IMG/VR virus record: IMGVR_UViG_3300046804_004738
Location: 1 to 64,000 of that record
DNA: 64,000 nt
Source: a virus
Direction: 5' to 3' (one strand)
The notes beneath the pieces were generated by a model. The model worked only from the letters and a program-made list of their open reading frames with translations. It was not told where the DNA came from and did not search any database. Of the stretch, positions 25,690-33,353 are shown piece by piece. Position 1 is the first letter of the stretch. Each line of letters opens with the position of its first letter. Made by a program: the position numbers and the translations under genes.

Positions 25690-25743
25690 GTAGATGCCGC
25701 TTACGGGTCTACACTAAAGTCATACTTGCTTACTTGAAAGGAG
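25690..25743 (+). promoter_or_regulatory. structured hsp20 leader, possible ROSE-type RNA thermometer
   Basis: A first hairpin (GTAGA...TCTAC, 25690-25712) is followed by TTGCT at 25726-25730 and the Shine-Dalgarno AGGAG at 25739-25743. In RNA, UUGCU can pair with AGGAG across an 8-base loop with the G-G opposition typical of ROSE elements, and flanking AUA/UAU extend the stem. ROSE thermometers regulate small heat-shock genes in proteobacteria. No folding was computed. Confidence 0.45.
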
Positions 25744-25750
25744 ATATAAA

Positions 25751-26197
25751 ATGACTAACTCAACATTAACCCTTCGTGCCTACGATTTTCCATCTATCAA
25801 TAAACTAGGAATAGGTTTTGATACAATGTTGGAAGATTTAATACGTCTAACGTCGGCACAACAAACAAATTATCCTCCATATAATCTTATAAAAACAGCA
25901 GAAAATCAATTTAGCATTGAAATTGCTGTAGCGGGGTTTAAAGAAGGAGAAATTGAAGTTTCTATGGAAAAAAATATGCTCACTGTTAAAGGATCCAAAA
26001 AAGATGGAATTCCTGAAAACTTTGAGTATTTACATCGTGGTATTAGTCTGCGCAATTTTGAGCGTACTTTTCCTCTAGCTGAACACATTGAAGTTAAAGG
26101 GGCTTTAGTACGTGATGGTATGCTTTTGATAGACCTTGTACGTTTAGTACCTGAAGAAGATAAACCCAAGTCTATTGCTATATCATACGTTAAGTAA
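25751..26197 (+). CDS. hsp20: small heat-shock protein Hsp20 (IbpA-like)
   Basis: ATP-independent holdase of the alpha-crystallin family. The 148 residues show the IbpA-type start (LTLRAYDFPSINKLGIGFD), the alpha-crystallin domain from about 45 (NLIKTAENQFSIEIAVAGF, LTVKGSKKDG) and the IbpA-typical YLHRGISLRNFERTFPLAEHI. Phages of aquatic bacteria often carry Hsp20. Placed between bS21 and ClpS with a structured leader carrying GAAAGGAG. Confidence 0.93.
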   Translation: MTNSTLTLRAYDFPSINKLGIGFDTMLEDLIRLTSAQQTNYPPYNLIKTAENQFSIEIAVAGFKEGEIEVSMEKNMLTVKGSKKDGIPENFEYLHRGISLRNFERTFPLAEHIEVKGALVRDGMLLIDLVRLVPEEDKPKSIAISYVK

Positions 26198-26201
26198 TAT
26201 T

Positions 26202-26236
26202 ATAAATACAAGTGTGCAGTATTATACTGCACACTT
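26202..26236 (+). promoter_or_regulatory. late-like box overlapping a 12-bp hairpin before clpS
   Basis: ATAAATACA (26202-26210) runs into a perfect 12-bp inverted repeat AAGTGTGCAGTA / TACTGCACACTT (26210-26221, 26225-26236). The hairpin may end hsp20 transcripts or protect the clpS leader; only three T bases follow, so a classical terminator is doubtful. Confidence 0.5.
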
Positions 26237-26253
26237 TGAGTCTAAGGTAAAAA

Positions 26254-26559
26254 ATGGCTAATTCCGATACACAACTAAAAATTAAACCGAACTTTAAAAT
26301 CCCTGAACCACCAATGTTTAGGATAATATACCTAAATGATGATCATACAAGCATGGACTTTGTAATAAGTAGCCTGATCGATCATTTTCACTACAATGCT
26401 GATACTGCAGTAAATATCACTCAAAATATCCACGAAGAGGGCTCAGCAACAGTTGCAGTGTTACCATTTGAAATTGCAGAACAGAAAGGCATTGAAGTTA
26501 CAGTGGAAGCACGTAGTCAGGGATTTCCCTTGCAAATTAAAATTGAGGCAGAAGGTTAA
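26254..26559 (+). CDS. clpS: ClpS N-end-rule adaptor
   Basis: Adaptor that delivers N-degron substrates to a Clp unfoldase. The 101-residue protein has the binding-pocket motif LNDDHTSMDFV (N28, D29, D30, gatekeeper M34) and the pocket histidine in QNIHEEGSA (H60), and ends in the typical FPLQIKIE strand. Host ClpS works with ClpA, which is not in this window, so it may recruit host ClpAP or work with phage ClpX in a non-standard way. SD is weak (AAGG). Confidence 0.92.
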   Translation: MANSDTQLKIKPNFKIPEPPMFRIIYLNDDHTSMDFVISSLIDHFHYNADTAVNITQNIHEEGSATVAVLPFEIAEQKGIEVTVEARSQGFPLQIKIEAEG

Positions 26560-27245
26560 AGAGTAATTCTTTTAGCGTAGTAATTTAACTCTTGTCTTTT
26601 TGGATTTGAAACATAGTTGATACCATTTATATTGGTATCAACTATTTTATTATAAGTGCCAAATATCCAAGTTTTTACTTTTTTCTCTGTGTCTGGTTTC
26701 AGAGCAATCGAAGGGCTTATATCATCAATAAACCCATCCATTTCATGAAAGTATAATTGTTTGTCTGGAACACTGTTGCTTAACACAATAATGTTTTTAA
26801 CATCCCCGTGTAATTGTAATTTCTTAATAGTGTTATAAAGGTAAACTAAATCATCTCTACGCATTGTTTCTATTGCTAGGTAATCTGCTAGGGTGTATTC
26901 GTGATGATTACCATACCAACCATTAATACCAACTATTGCAACTCCGTTGAAAATAACAATATTGTTATGTAGATAAACTGTGTTGTTTATGCTGCGACAA
27001 ATTTTATGCAATTCATGAATTAATTCACTATGATGCTGTAAATTGGAATTTTCTAAAGCTCCGTCGATGTAAAAAACACCTTGATACATTGTAGACAAAT
27101 AATGTAAGGTTTTTCTCACTACATTTAAATCTGATGATATGTTTCCTGCTACTAAACAAAACAAACTTGTAACTTTATCTTCCCAAATAAACTTATCTTC
27201 TTGGGTAAGATTTAGGTCACTAATAATGTCAAAACTTAGATCCAT
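26556..27245 (-). CDS. degenerate metallophosphoesterase-like protein (pseudoenzyme)
   Basis: 229 residues from the ATG at 27245 (the frame begins at a TTG, 27251). Its layout parallels the intact phosphoesterase at 32073: SDLN for SDVH, VAGNIS for LGGDIF, FYIDGALE for LIMGNHE, FNGVAIVGINGWYG for INGVLFYGGTLWTD, WIFGTYNKIV for WTHGHTHEDF and NYVSNPKRQ for RIVCNPRGY. Nearly all metal-binding D, N and H residues are lost, so catalysis is unlikely while the fold is kept. It may bind a partner or ligand. Convergent with clpS (4-bp overlap at stops). Confidence 0.65.
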   Translation of the reverse strand: MDLSFDIISDLNLTQEDKFIWEDKVTSLFCLVAGNISSDLNVVRKTLHYLSTMYQGVFYIDGALENSNLQHHSELIHELHKICRSINNTVYLHNNIVIFNGVAIVGINGWYGNHHEYTLADYLAIETMRRDDLVYLYNTIKKLQLHGDVKNIIVLSNSVPDKQLYFHEMDGFIDDISPSIALKPDTEKKVKTWIFGTYNKIVDTNINGINYVSNPKRQELNYYAKRITL

Positions 27246-27252
27246 ATTCAAA

Positions 27253-27279
27253 AATAAAAGGGAAAAATTCCCTTTTATT
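27253..27279 (-). terminator. intrinsic terminator (minus strand)
   Basis: Perfect 12-bp stem AATAAAAGGGAA / TTCCCTTTTATT with a 3-base loop, ending in a T-rich run on the minus strand, right at the stop of the gene at 27278. Confidence 0.75.
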
Positions 27280-27613
27280 ATTCGGCTTTTTTCTTCTTAA
27301 CTTTTTTAACTTTTTCTGTAACTTCTGCTGCCACCTTTTTAGCTTTTGTTTTGGTCTTTTTAACAACTTCCTTAACATCTTCAATGTCTACTTTTCCGTC
27401 TTTATTAACATCAAGTACATTTGATATTACAGGCTGTACCGTTACACTTTCATGACCAATACCGTCAGGAACTGTTGTTTTTGGCTCAATTTTATATGGG
27501 GCTTGAGTAGCTGCATCCAATGGGTGTGATCCATCTGATTTTGAGGCATTAAGCATTCTGTATCCAACATAAACAATTGCAGCACCTGCTACGATAACTA
27601 ATATAATTTCCAT
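27278..27613 (-). CDS. membrane-anchored protein with EF-hand/dockerin-like motif
   Basis: 111 residues: one N-terminal membrane helix (IILVIVAGAAIVYVGYRML), a linker, then DVNKDGKVDIEDVKEVV, a calcium-binding dockerin/EF-hand-like loop (D-x-N-x-D-G-x-V-x-x-x-D), and a very lysine-rich tail (KKTKTKAKKVAAEVTEKVKK). The start has SD AAGGAG (reading minus). Function unknown; possibly a surface-tethered or nucleic-acid-binding protein. Confidence 0.65.
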   Translation of the reverse strand: MEIILVIVAGAAIVYVGYRMLNASKSDGSHPLDAATQAPYKIEPKTTVPDGIGHESVTVQPVISNVLDVNKDGKVDIEDVKEVVKKTKTKAKKVAAEVTEKVKKVKKKKAE

Positions 27614-27669
27614 AATTGCATCTCCTTAATATCTATATTTAGTAATCCTATGTACTAAACAATTTTAAG

Positions 27670-27678
27670 CTAAATACT
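27670..27678 (+). promoter_or_regulatory. T4-late-like box CTAAATACT
   Basis: Five bases before the ATG at 27683, which has no SD. Expected to give a leaderless late transcript. Confidence 0.55.
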
Positions 27679-27682
27679 AATT

Positions 27683-29230
27683 ATGCGTGATATACTTGAC
27701 AAATTAACCTACTTAGTTGAAAGCACTGGACTTGCAAACAGAAAGCCAGGAGACATTTTTAAAAATTCTGCAGGAGACCAAATTACTTTTACGGGCATAG
27801 CATTTACTCCGGAAGAAGGTGGTAAATTAACTCCTGAGCAATTAAATGATGCTGTTGCAATGGCTACAACAGAAGCAGGTGACATACAGTGGCAAAACAA
27901 TGCAGGTAGAGCAGGTGGATTCGCTATAGCAAGTTTTGACAGCGAAACAGGTCCACTGCATTTTGGTTTCTTTTTACAAGAAGTGAAACCTAATCCTAAA
28001 GATAACAAGATTAAAAATGTAATAGGTGATTACAAGTTTGCTGGTGCCGCAGCAGCAAAAACTCAGGCAAAAATGACACCACAGGATTTGTTAACAAACA
28101 AAACTAATCTTACAACTAAAGATATAATGTTACAATTAAGCCAAAGTTTAGGTATTGATAGTCCTTTATATTATATTGCTCATCAAGTTGCCATGAATGC
28201 ACCATTTCCAATTGAAGTAGAGGTAAGTGGTGATTTAAGTTTTACAGGATTTAGAGATTATTTTTGTGAGATACTACAACCAATTGCATTGCAAAATGGC
28301 AATTACAGAGGCAACGCCAGTGACGCAGCACAGACATTCTTTGGTGAGCCTAGTTTTGCAAACACTACAATAAGTTTTGATAGTAGTAAGAACGCAGGAT
28401 TAAGTGACAGTATGTTAGAGTTACAAGATGGAAGGTATGTAAAAATAAGTAGCAAGGGTGAAAAGGGCGCAGAGGCAAGTGTAAAAAATTTATTAGATGA
28501 AGTAGACAATGTTCAAAACCCTGAACTATTAGAAAAATATAGTGATGTGTTAGATTTAATTGATACGATGAGAACAAATGGTCAAGCTGGTGCTCCATTA
28601 GTATTAGGCATTCGCTATGGTATAATAGATGAACAAGATGCAGAATTTATAAAGGCACTAAAAAAGATTAAACCGTTGCCACTAGAATCTATAAATTACA
28701 TGACTGTGAGTGGAATGAGTCCTTCTAATAATATAATAACTTTGGCAATGGGTAGAAAAACCAAAAAACCAGAATCAACTGTTTTATATTATCATTTAAT
28801 AGCAGCAGTAGCACATAAGGTAGCAGAAAAAATAAACACAGACACTAATTTTAGTCAAGCGGCAAGTGAAATACTTAACAACGGTGCTTTAATACAAGTA
28901 TATACTAACGCAAAACAATCAGGCAACAAATGGATATTAGAAGCCTTCAAAACTGTTTACCCAAGTAAAGCAGTTACTGGTGTTGTATTGAGTGCAGGCA
29001 AGAATTATAGTAGCACAGAAATAAAAGGTAATTTTACTTTTAAGATATTACGTAATGGCGCAAAGCCAGATGCGGAACCAACAGAAACAGATCAGGCAAC
29101 TGACTCAGCGGTCGATACAGATTTGTCAAAAGATGCAGAAAAAATAACAAATCCAAAAACTTCAATTCTAACCAGAAAAAAACGTGAACCTGAAAATATT
29201 GATTTAGGCCGAGAAAAACGGAAAAATTAA
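27683..29230 (+). CDS. large phage protein with capsid-targeting-like N-terminus
   Basis: 515 residues of unknown fold. The N-terminal amphipathic helix RDILDKLTYLVESTG resembles T4 capsid-targeting leaders, ending in L-V-E, which fits the (I/L)xE cleavage rule of the T4 prohead protease. The body is alpha/beta with SDSMLELQDGRYVKISSKGE in the middle and an acidic, then basic, charged tail. Late-like box and position before clpP suggest late expression and possible packaging in the head. No enzyme motif is recognised. Confidence 0.55.
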   Translation: MRDILDKLTYLVESTGLANRKPGDIFKNSAGDQITFTGIAFTPEEGGKLTPEQLNDAVAMATTEAGDIQWQNNAGRAGGFAIASFDSETGPLHFGFFLQEVKPNPKDNKIKNVIGDYKFAGAAAAKTQAKMTPQDLLTNKTNLTTKDIMLQLSQSLGIDSPLYYIAHQVAMNAPFPIEVEVSGDLSFTGFRDYFCEILQPIALQNGNYRGNASDAAQTFFGEPSFANTTISFDSSKNAGLSDSMLELQDGRYVKISSKGEKGAEASVKNLLDEVDNVQNPELLEKYSDVLDLIDTMRTNGQAGAPLVLGIRYGIIDEQDAEFIKALKKIKPLPLESINYMTVSGMSPSNNIITLAMGRKTKKPESTVLYYHLIAAVAHKVAEKINTDTNFSQAASEILNNGALIQVYTNAKQSGNKWILEAFKTVYPSKAVTGVVLSAGKNYSSTEIKGNFTFKILRNGAKPDAEPTETDQATDSAVDTDLSKDAEKITNPKTSILTRKKREPENIDLGREKRKN

Positions 29231-29289
29231 TTCTTTATAGTTTTTATTTTGTATGTTATAATAATGTACATTTACTATAAAGGAACAAA

Positions 29290-29877
29290 ATGGCTCTCGT
29301 ACCAATCGTTATTGAACATTCAAGCAAAGGTGAGCGTAGTTATGATATCTACAGTCGCCTATTGCGTGATCGTGTAATTCTCCTAGAAGGTGAAGTACAT
29401 GACCATATGGCAAATCTTATCGTAGCACAATTATTGTTTTTGGAAAGTGAAGATGACACCAAAGACATTTCATTATACATCAATAGTCCAGGCGGTAGTG
29501 TAACTGCTGGTATGGCAATCTATGATGCAATACAATTCGTTAAACCTGACGTTTCTACAATCGTTATGGGGCAAGCTTGTAGCATGGGCAGTCTCCTTGC
29601 TAGCAGTGGTGCTAATGGCAAGCGTTTTATACTCCCAAACGCAAGACATATGATTCATCAACCTAGTGGTGGCGCACGTGGTCAAGCGACTGATATGCTA
29701 ATTCAAGTAAATGAAATACTTGAAATAAAACGTAACCTTACAAACATTTACGTTAAGCATAACAGTGCAGGTAAAACGTTTGAAGAATTCGCTACGGATA
29801 TGGAACGTGACAACTATATGAGTGCAGAACAATCAGTAGCTTATGGTCTAGCAGATAAAGTGATAACAAAAAGATAA
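29290..29877 (+). CDS. clpP: ClpP protease subunit
   Basis: Serine protease barrel subunit. 195 residues, the usual mature length. Catalytic triad S98 (QACSMGS), H123 (MIHQPSGG) and D170 are all present, as is [14 protein letters not shown]. Partner of ClpX at 24233, whose docking loop is kept. The ATG has SD AAAGGA; an AT-rich TATAAT lies upstream. Proteolysis by phage-coded ClpXP could remodel the host proteome or process phage proteins. Confidence 0.96.
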   Translation: MALVPIVIEHSSKGERSYDIYSRLLRDRVILLEGEVHDHMANLIVAQLLFLESEDDTKDISLYINSPGGSVTAGMAIYDAIQFVKPDVSTIVMGQACSMGSLLASSGANGKRFILPNARHMIHQPSGGARGQATDMLIQVNEILEIKRNLTNIYVKHNSAGKTFEEFATDMERDNYMSAEQSVAYGLADKVITKR

Positions 29878-29879
29878 CA

Positions 29880-29908
29880 TTGACAATTAATCCAAAAACT
29901 GATAGAAT
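29880..29908 (+). promoter_or_regulatory. sigma70-type promoter at a leaderless start
   Basis: TTGACA, 17-bp spacer (starts ATTAATCC), TAGAAT. The -10 ends six bases before ATG 29915, predicting transcription from the start codon. Confidence 0.75.
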
Positions 29909-29914
29909 ATGGGC

Positions 29915-30145
29915 ATGAATGAAAAAACAGTATTCTATCTTAAGTGGCTTGCAACTTTTGTAACAATTGTTGGGGCTGTCTGCACAAGCATTAATATGTA
30001 CCCATTGGGGCCAACACTGCTCAATTTGGGTGCATTTATTTGGCTGATTGTTGCTATTGCATGGCGTGAGTGGTCATTAATTATCATTAATGCAACACTT
30101 CTTATCATCTATACAGTGGGATTAGTTGTCAAATTGTTAACATAA
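29915..30145 (+). CDS. small membrane protein
   Basis: 76 residues, with two or three hydrophobic helices (LATFVTIVGAVCTSINMY, LGAFIWLIVAIAW, IINATLLIIYTVGLVV). ATG 29915 is preferred over 29909 because it coincides with the predicted transcription start. Function unknown. Confidence 0.6.
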   Translation: MNEKTVFYLKWLATFVTIVGAVCTSINMYPLGPTLLNLGAFIWLIVAIAWREWSLIIINATLLIIYTVGLVVKLLT

Positions 30146-30151
30146 TTTTGG

Positions 30152-30180
30152 TTGACAATAAATCCGTTTGGAGATATAAT
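30152..30180 (+). promoter_or_regulatory. repeated early-promoter cassette, copy 2
   Basis: TTGACA, spacer ATAAATCCGTTTGGAGA, TATAAT, then a leader GTGATTGATAAGGAG. The same cassette as at 17238. Confidence 0.9.
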
Positions 30181-30211
30181 GTATCTACAGTGATTGATAA
30201 GGAGTTATTAA

Positions 30212-30412
30212 ATGTTTAACTTTTATATTGAATTTGCCGACGGTACTGCAAGAATTGAAACTAACTTGTCAAAAATACAAGCCAAAAGGCTTTACAATAA
30301 ATGCAACAAAAATCCAGAAGATAACGCCAAGTCTTGGGGCTGGGAAGAAAGTAACCCTTATAAACTGAGCCAGCAAATTCGTGCTAAAAAAGCAACAAAA
30401 TCTTTTGGTTGA
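30212..30412 (+). CDS. small hypothetical early protein
   Basis: 66 residues, SD AAGGAG. N-terminal beta pattern (FNFYIEFADGTARIE), then a basic helix (KIQAKRLYNKCNKN). Its stop overlaps the -35 of the next promoter cassette. Function unknown. Confidence 0.6.
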   Translation: MFNFYIEFADGTARIETNLSKIQAKRLYNKCNKNPEDNAKSWGWEESNPYKLSQQIRAKKATKSFG

Positions 30413-30437
30413 CAATAAATCCATTTGGGCATATAAT
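30409..30437 (+). promoter_or_regulatory. repeated early-promoter cassette, copy 3
   Basis: TTGACA, spacer ATAAATCCATTTGGGCA, TATAAT, leader AACGGTATAGTCAATAAC then AAGGAG. Closest to copy 1 and to the minus-strand copy at 59930. Confidence 0.9.
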
Positions 30438-30467
30438 AACGGTATAGTCAATAACAAGGAGCAAGAA

Positions 30468-30692
30468 ATGAACGAACTACTCATCAACGAAACACCCTAC
30501 TACGGTATGTTTACTGAGCGCGGTAACCGAGTAGTTGACGGTATCGTAATCGCAGCAAAAGAACTAGGTTGGGATTTTGCTGAAGTTATGGATTTGTTGA
30601 ATGATATTGCAAAGGTAGAAGAATTTGCAGAGGCAAGTGATACTGCGGTTCGTGAATATACATATGAAGCAATTTTTGGTTACGGAGAATAA
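30468..30692 (+). CDS. small acidic hypothetical early protein
   Basis: 74 residues from ATG 30468 with AAGGAG at 30456-30461; upstream in-frame codons are promoter DNA. Acidic helical (IAAKELGWDFAEVMDLLNDI). Function unknown. Confidence 0.6.
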   Translation: MNELLINETPYYGMFTERGNRVVDGIVIAAKELGWDFAEVMDLLNDIAKVEEFAEASDTAVREYTYEAIFGYGE

Positions 30693-30693
30693 T

Positions 30694-30936
30694 ATGTCTA
30701 AATCTTTCGCATTTAAACCCAATACTAAAATTCGTGTTGTTAGTGGCAATGTTAGTTTCTATACTACTGCAAAACAAATCCGTGATGGCGTAGGTGGCTT
30801 TATTAATTTCAATCTTGCTACTATGGAAGCATTGCAGGCTTTTGAAAACTATCGCACAGGTGACGGTGTTGAAAGTTGCAGCACAGGTCTTGGTGGTACT
30901 TGGCATGGCGTACAAGTTCAATTGGATGTATTGTAA
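30694..30936 (+). CDS. small hypothetical protein
   Basis: 80 residues from ATG 30694 (SD GGAG). Beta-rich (FKPNTKIRVVSGNVSFYTTA) and a glycine-rich C-terminus. Function unknown. Confidence 0.55.
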   Translation: MSKSFAFKPNTKIRVVSGNVSFYTTAKQIRDGVGGFINFNLATMEALQAFENYRTGDGVESCSTGLGGTWHGVQVQLDVL

Positions 30937-30946
30937 GGAGATGATT

Positions 30947-31150
30947 ATGAAAGATTTGGCTAGTGCATTTTTTATGATTGTTGGTATTGTTGTTGTACTT
31001 GGACTACTCTTTAGTTATCCTGTAATGCTACTTTGGAATAATTGCTTTGTTCCTGCAGTAGAAGGCGTAAAAGAAATTGGATGGCTACAGGCTTGGGGTC
31101 TAATGATTCTATTTGGTATTTTGTTTAAATCTACGGTAACTAAAAAATGA
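30947..31150 (+). CDS. small membrane protein
   Basis: 67 residues from ATG 30947, seven bases after AAGGAG. Two hydrophobic segments (SAFFMIVGIVVVLGLLFSY, WGLMILFGILF). Overlaps the next start. Function unknown. Confidence 0.55.
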   Translation: MKDLASAFFMIVGIVVVLGLLFSYPVMLLWNNCFVPAVEGVKEIGWLQAWGLMILFGILFKSTVTKK

Positions 31151-31536
31151 TTCAGGTTCCAGTTAAAGATAGTAAAGTAAAGGTCACTGTTCGTTATGAC
31201 ATGGGACCTCGTATGATTCCCCCTCAACCCGATAGTCATGTGTTTGAGGGTACCGTTGTTCCTAGCTACAAGTGGTTGAACGACCGTCAGTTTTGCATGA
31301 CCGGCGATGAGCAAATGAAAATTCGTGTTATTGATATGAGTTTGGTTCGTGATATTGAACTACTAACTGGCTCAATGAAAAATGTTGACACGGATGTAAA
31401 AGTATTTGAAGTGGCAGGTAGTAAAGGTAACAAGTACATTGTCACAAAAGATAACAAAGGTTGGACTTGTACTTGCCCAGGCTTTCAATTTCGCAAAGCA
31501 TGTAAGCATGTTTCAGAGTTAAGCGGGAATGAATAG
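31147..31536 (+). CDS. SWIM zinc-finger protein
   Basis: 129 residues with a C-terminal SWIM motif CxC-x8-CxH: C108, C110, C119 and H121 (TCTCPGFQFRKACKH). SWIM fingers bind DNA or proteins. The N-terminal beta-rich region (RMIPPQPDSHVFEGTVV, YKWLNDRQFCMTGDE) resembles a KTSC-like domain. Coupled to neighbours by short overlaps. Its target is unknown. Confidence 0.7.
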   Translation: MIQVPVKDSKVKVTVRYDMGPRMIPPQPDSHVFEGTVVPSYKWLNDRQFCMTGDEQMKIRVIDMSLVRDIELLTGSMKNVDTDVKVFEVAGSKGNKYIVTKDNKGWTCTCPGFQFRKACKHVSELSGNE

Positions 31537-31768
31537 TAAACAAAGGCGCAAAGACAAAAGACTTTGGAAATATTCTGTAAAAATGACTTACAGAGATTAT
31601 GCCCATTACGAAGAAATGTGGGGTTGGTTAAAATCAAGATATGGTAGCAAAGTTTACAAATGCGGCTGGCGTGACAGGCATGCATGGTATCCAGCACAAG
31701 AGTACAATGTAGAGTGGCAATTTCTTGAAGAAAAGAGAATGGTTGAGTTTATGTTACGGTGGTTGTAA
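31529..31768 (+). CDS. small protein of the F-x-L-R-W family
   Basis: 79 residues; a basic start (NSKQRRKDKRLWKYSVKM) and the clear family ending WQFLEEKRMVEFMLRWL. Overlaps the SWIM gene by 8 bp. Confidence 0.55.
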   Translation: MNSKQRRKDKRLWKYSVKMTYRDYAHYEEMWGWLKSRYGSKVYKCGWRDRHAWYPAQEYNVEWQFLEEKRMVEFMLRWL

Positions 31769-31798
31769 TAAATACAACTCTATCTAGTGCCAAAATAT

Positions 31799-31827
31799 TT
31801 GACAAAAACTAGACAATCATTTACAAT
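31799..31827 (+). promoter_or_regulatory. sigma70-type promoter
   Basis: TTGACA, 17-bp spacer, TACAAT. The GTG start at 31837 lies only 9 bases after the -10. A late-like ATAAATACA (31768-31776) lies just upstream. Confidence 0.6.
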
Positions 31828-31836
31828 AAAAACAAA

Positions 31837-32076
31837 GTGAAAAATCTACTTGAAAATTTACAAAAAATCCTGCCATTAGTGTTGCAGGTGTTTCAGAGTT
31901 TAGGTGCATTTGGGAAATTGCTACCTTACTTGTTTATTGCTGCTGCGATAGGCGGTGCAGGATATTTAATTTTTTTAAATTATAAAGACCCATACAAATG
32001 TGTTGATAATGAAATTTATGAGCAACTAAGATGGGATAGTAATGTGTATAAATTTAAGGGCGGTTACTGTGTATGA
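31837..32076 (+). CDS. small membrane protein
   Basis: 79 residues from GTG. A hydrophobic N-terminal helix and a second at LLPYLFIAAAIGGAGYLIFL, then a short soluble tail with two cysteines (YKCVDNEIY, GGYCV). Overlaps the phosphoesterase start by 4 bp. Function unknown. Confidence 0.5.
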   Translation: MKNLLENLQKILPLVLQVFQSLGAFGKLLPYLFIAAAIGGAGYLIFLNYKDPYKCVDNEIYEQLRWDSNVYKFKGGYCV

Positions 32077-32912
32077 AAATAGCAATTACAAGTGATGTGC
32101 ATTTAGAGTTCGGTGATTTGGACTTAACCAATGATGAAAACGCAGATGTATTAATCCTTGGCGGTGACATTTTTATTGCTGATGAACTAAGAGGCTTCAC
32201 TACTGATGAAGATGGTTTACTTGTCGCTGCAACATCAAGTGTCCGTGCAAGAGCAGAACGCTATGTAAATTTTGTAACACGTTGCTCCGAAAGCTTTAAA
32301 CATGTTATCCTAATTATGGGTAACCACGAACACTATCACGGAGATTTTGCACAAAGTGCAAATACGATCCGTGGTACATTTGGTGATTTACACAATGTCT
32401 ATTTCTTAGACAAAGAATGGCGTATCATTAATGGCGTTTTATTCTACGGTGGCACACTATGGACTGACATGAACGGTGAAAATGTTGACACAATGCACCG
32501 CATTCGTTTTATGATGAATGACTTTAATTGTGTTAAGAATACTACCGAAGATGGTAAAACGGTGTTCATGCCAGAGGATGCAGTAGAAGATCACTTTGCA
32601 TTTCGTCGTGGTCTTGACGATGTATTGGCATTACACCCAGACTTACCTGTTGTAGTAGTTGGTCATCATGCACCAAGCAAGGCAAGTACACATCCACGTT
32701 ATAAGAATGAAATTGTAATGAATGGTGCATATAGCAGCAGTTTAGACAATTACATCTTAGACCGTAGACAAATTAAACTTTGGACCCATGGTCACACTCA
32801 TGAGGATTTTGATTACATGATTGGTACTACTCGCATTGTATGTAACCCACGTGGTTATATTAATTACGAAGCAAAGGCTGATGATTTTAAACTTAAATAT
32901 GTGGAGGTTTAA
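32073..32912 (+). CDS. metallophosphoesterase (calcineurin-like)
   Basis: A complete binuclear-metal phosphoesterase of 279 residues: SDVH (D8, H10), LGGDIF (D32), IMGNHEHYHGD, VVVGHHAPS and WTHGHTHEDFDY, the five motifs in order. It could act on nucleotides, cyclic nucleotides or RNA ends; the substrate is unknown. It is the likely active relative of the degenerate copy at 26556. Overlaps its upstream neighbour by 4 bp. Confidence 0.88.
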   Translation: MKIAITSDVHLEFGDLDLTNDENADVLILGGDIFIADELRGFTTDEDGLLVAATSSVRARAERYVNFVTRCSESFKHVILIMGNHEHYHGDFAQSANTIRGTFGDLHNVYFLDKEWRIINGVLFYGGTLWTDMNGENVDTMHRIRFMMNDFNCVKNTTEDGKTVFMPEDAVEDHFAFRRGLDDVLALHPDLPVVVVGHHAPSKASTHPRYKNEIVMNGAYSSSLDNYILDRRQIKLWTHGHTHEDFDYMIGTTRIVCNPRGYINYEAKADDFKLKYVEV

Positions 32913-33062
32913 ATGAGTTTTGTTCTATATGTTTTTATGTTGGTAGGCAATGAGTATAATTGGATTCCAAATGGAGAATTTGAAAATGCTCTGTTATGTA
33001 CAATGGCTGGAAATGAACTTTATAGAAAAGAAAGGTTCAAATGTATACAGACTAGATTATAA
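32913..33062 (+). CDS. small protein (49 aa)
   Basis: ATG directly follows the phosphoesterase stop, with GGAGG at 32903-32907. A hydrophobic start (FVLYVFMLVGNEYNWIP), two cysteines near the end, and a basic tail; resembles a small exported or membrane protein. Function unknown. Confidence 0.5.
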   Translation: MSFVLYVFMLVGNEYNWIPNGEFENALLCTMAGNELYRKERFKCIQTRL

Positions 33063-33081
33063 CTCTTATAGTGTATTAAAT

Positions 33082-33118
33082 TACTCAACTATTTGTTTTA
33101 AATAGTTGAGTAAAGGAG
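33082..33118 (+). promoter_or_regulatory. 13-bp perfect hairpin abutting an SD
   Basis: TACTCAACTATTT / AAATAGTTGAGTA with a GTTTT loop; AAGGAG (33113-33118) follows the stem immediately. It lacks a T run, so it looks like a leader element (RNA stabiliser or translation control) rather than a terminator. Confidence 0.6.
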
Positions 33119-33131
33119 TTCAATACATAAA

Positions 33132-33353
33132 ATGTCTGATAATGATGAAATAAAAGCAAATTTAAAAAAATTCAAAAAGAAAGCAAAAATAACAGTTCCA
33201 GCAGATTTTTTAGACGGCGCAAAAAGTTATGATGATAAATTAGCTATAGTAAAAGTACTTACAGAAAAAGAAAAAGGTAGGGTAATGTTAATTATTAAAA
33301 AAATGATTGCAGCTGGAATGGAAGAATCCAAAAAGAAAAAAGGACTAAAATGA
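33132..33353 (+). CDS. small lysine-rich helical protein
   Basis: 73 residues, about a quarter lysine (KANLKKFKKKAKITVPADFL, then ESKKKKGLK). Overlaps the next start by 4 bp. Possibly nucleic-acid binding. Function unknown. Confidence 0.55.
   Translation: MSDNDEIKANLKKFKKKAKITVPADFLDGAKSYDDKLAIVKVLTEKEKGRVMLIIKKMIAAGMEESKKKKGLK

Noticed and set aside
26556-27251. Decayed pseudogene
   Set aside because: The reading frame is full-length with uniform character; only catalytic residues are lost, which fits a maintained pseudoenzyme better than random decay.
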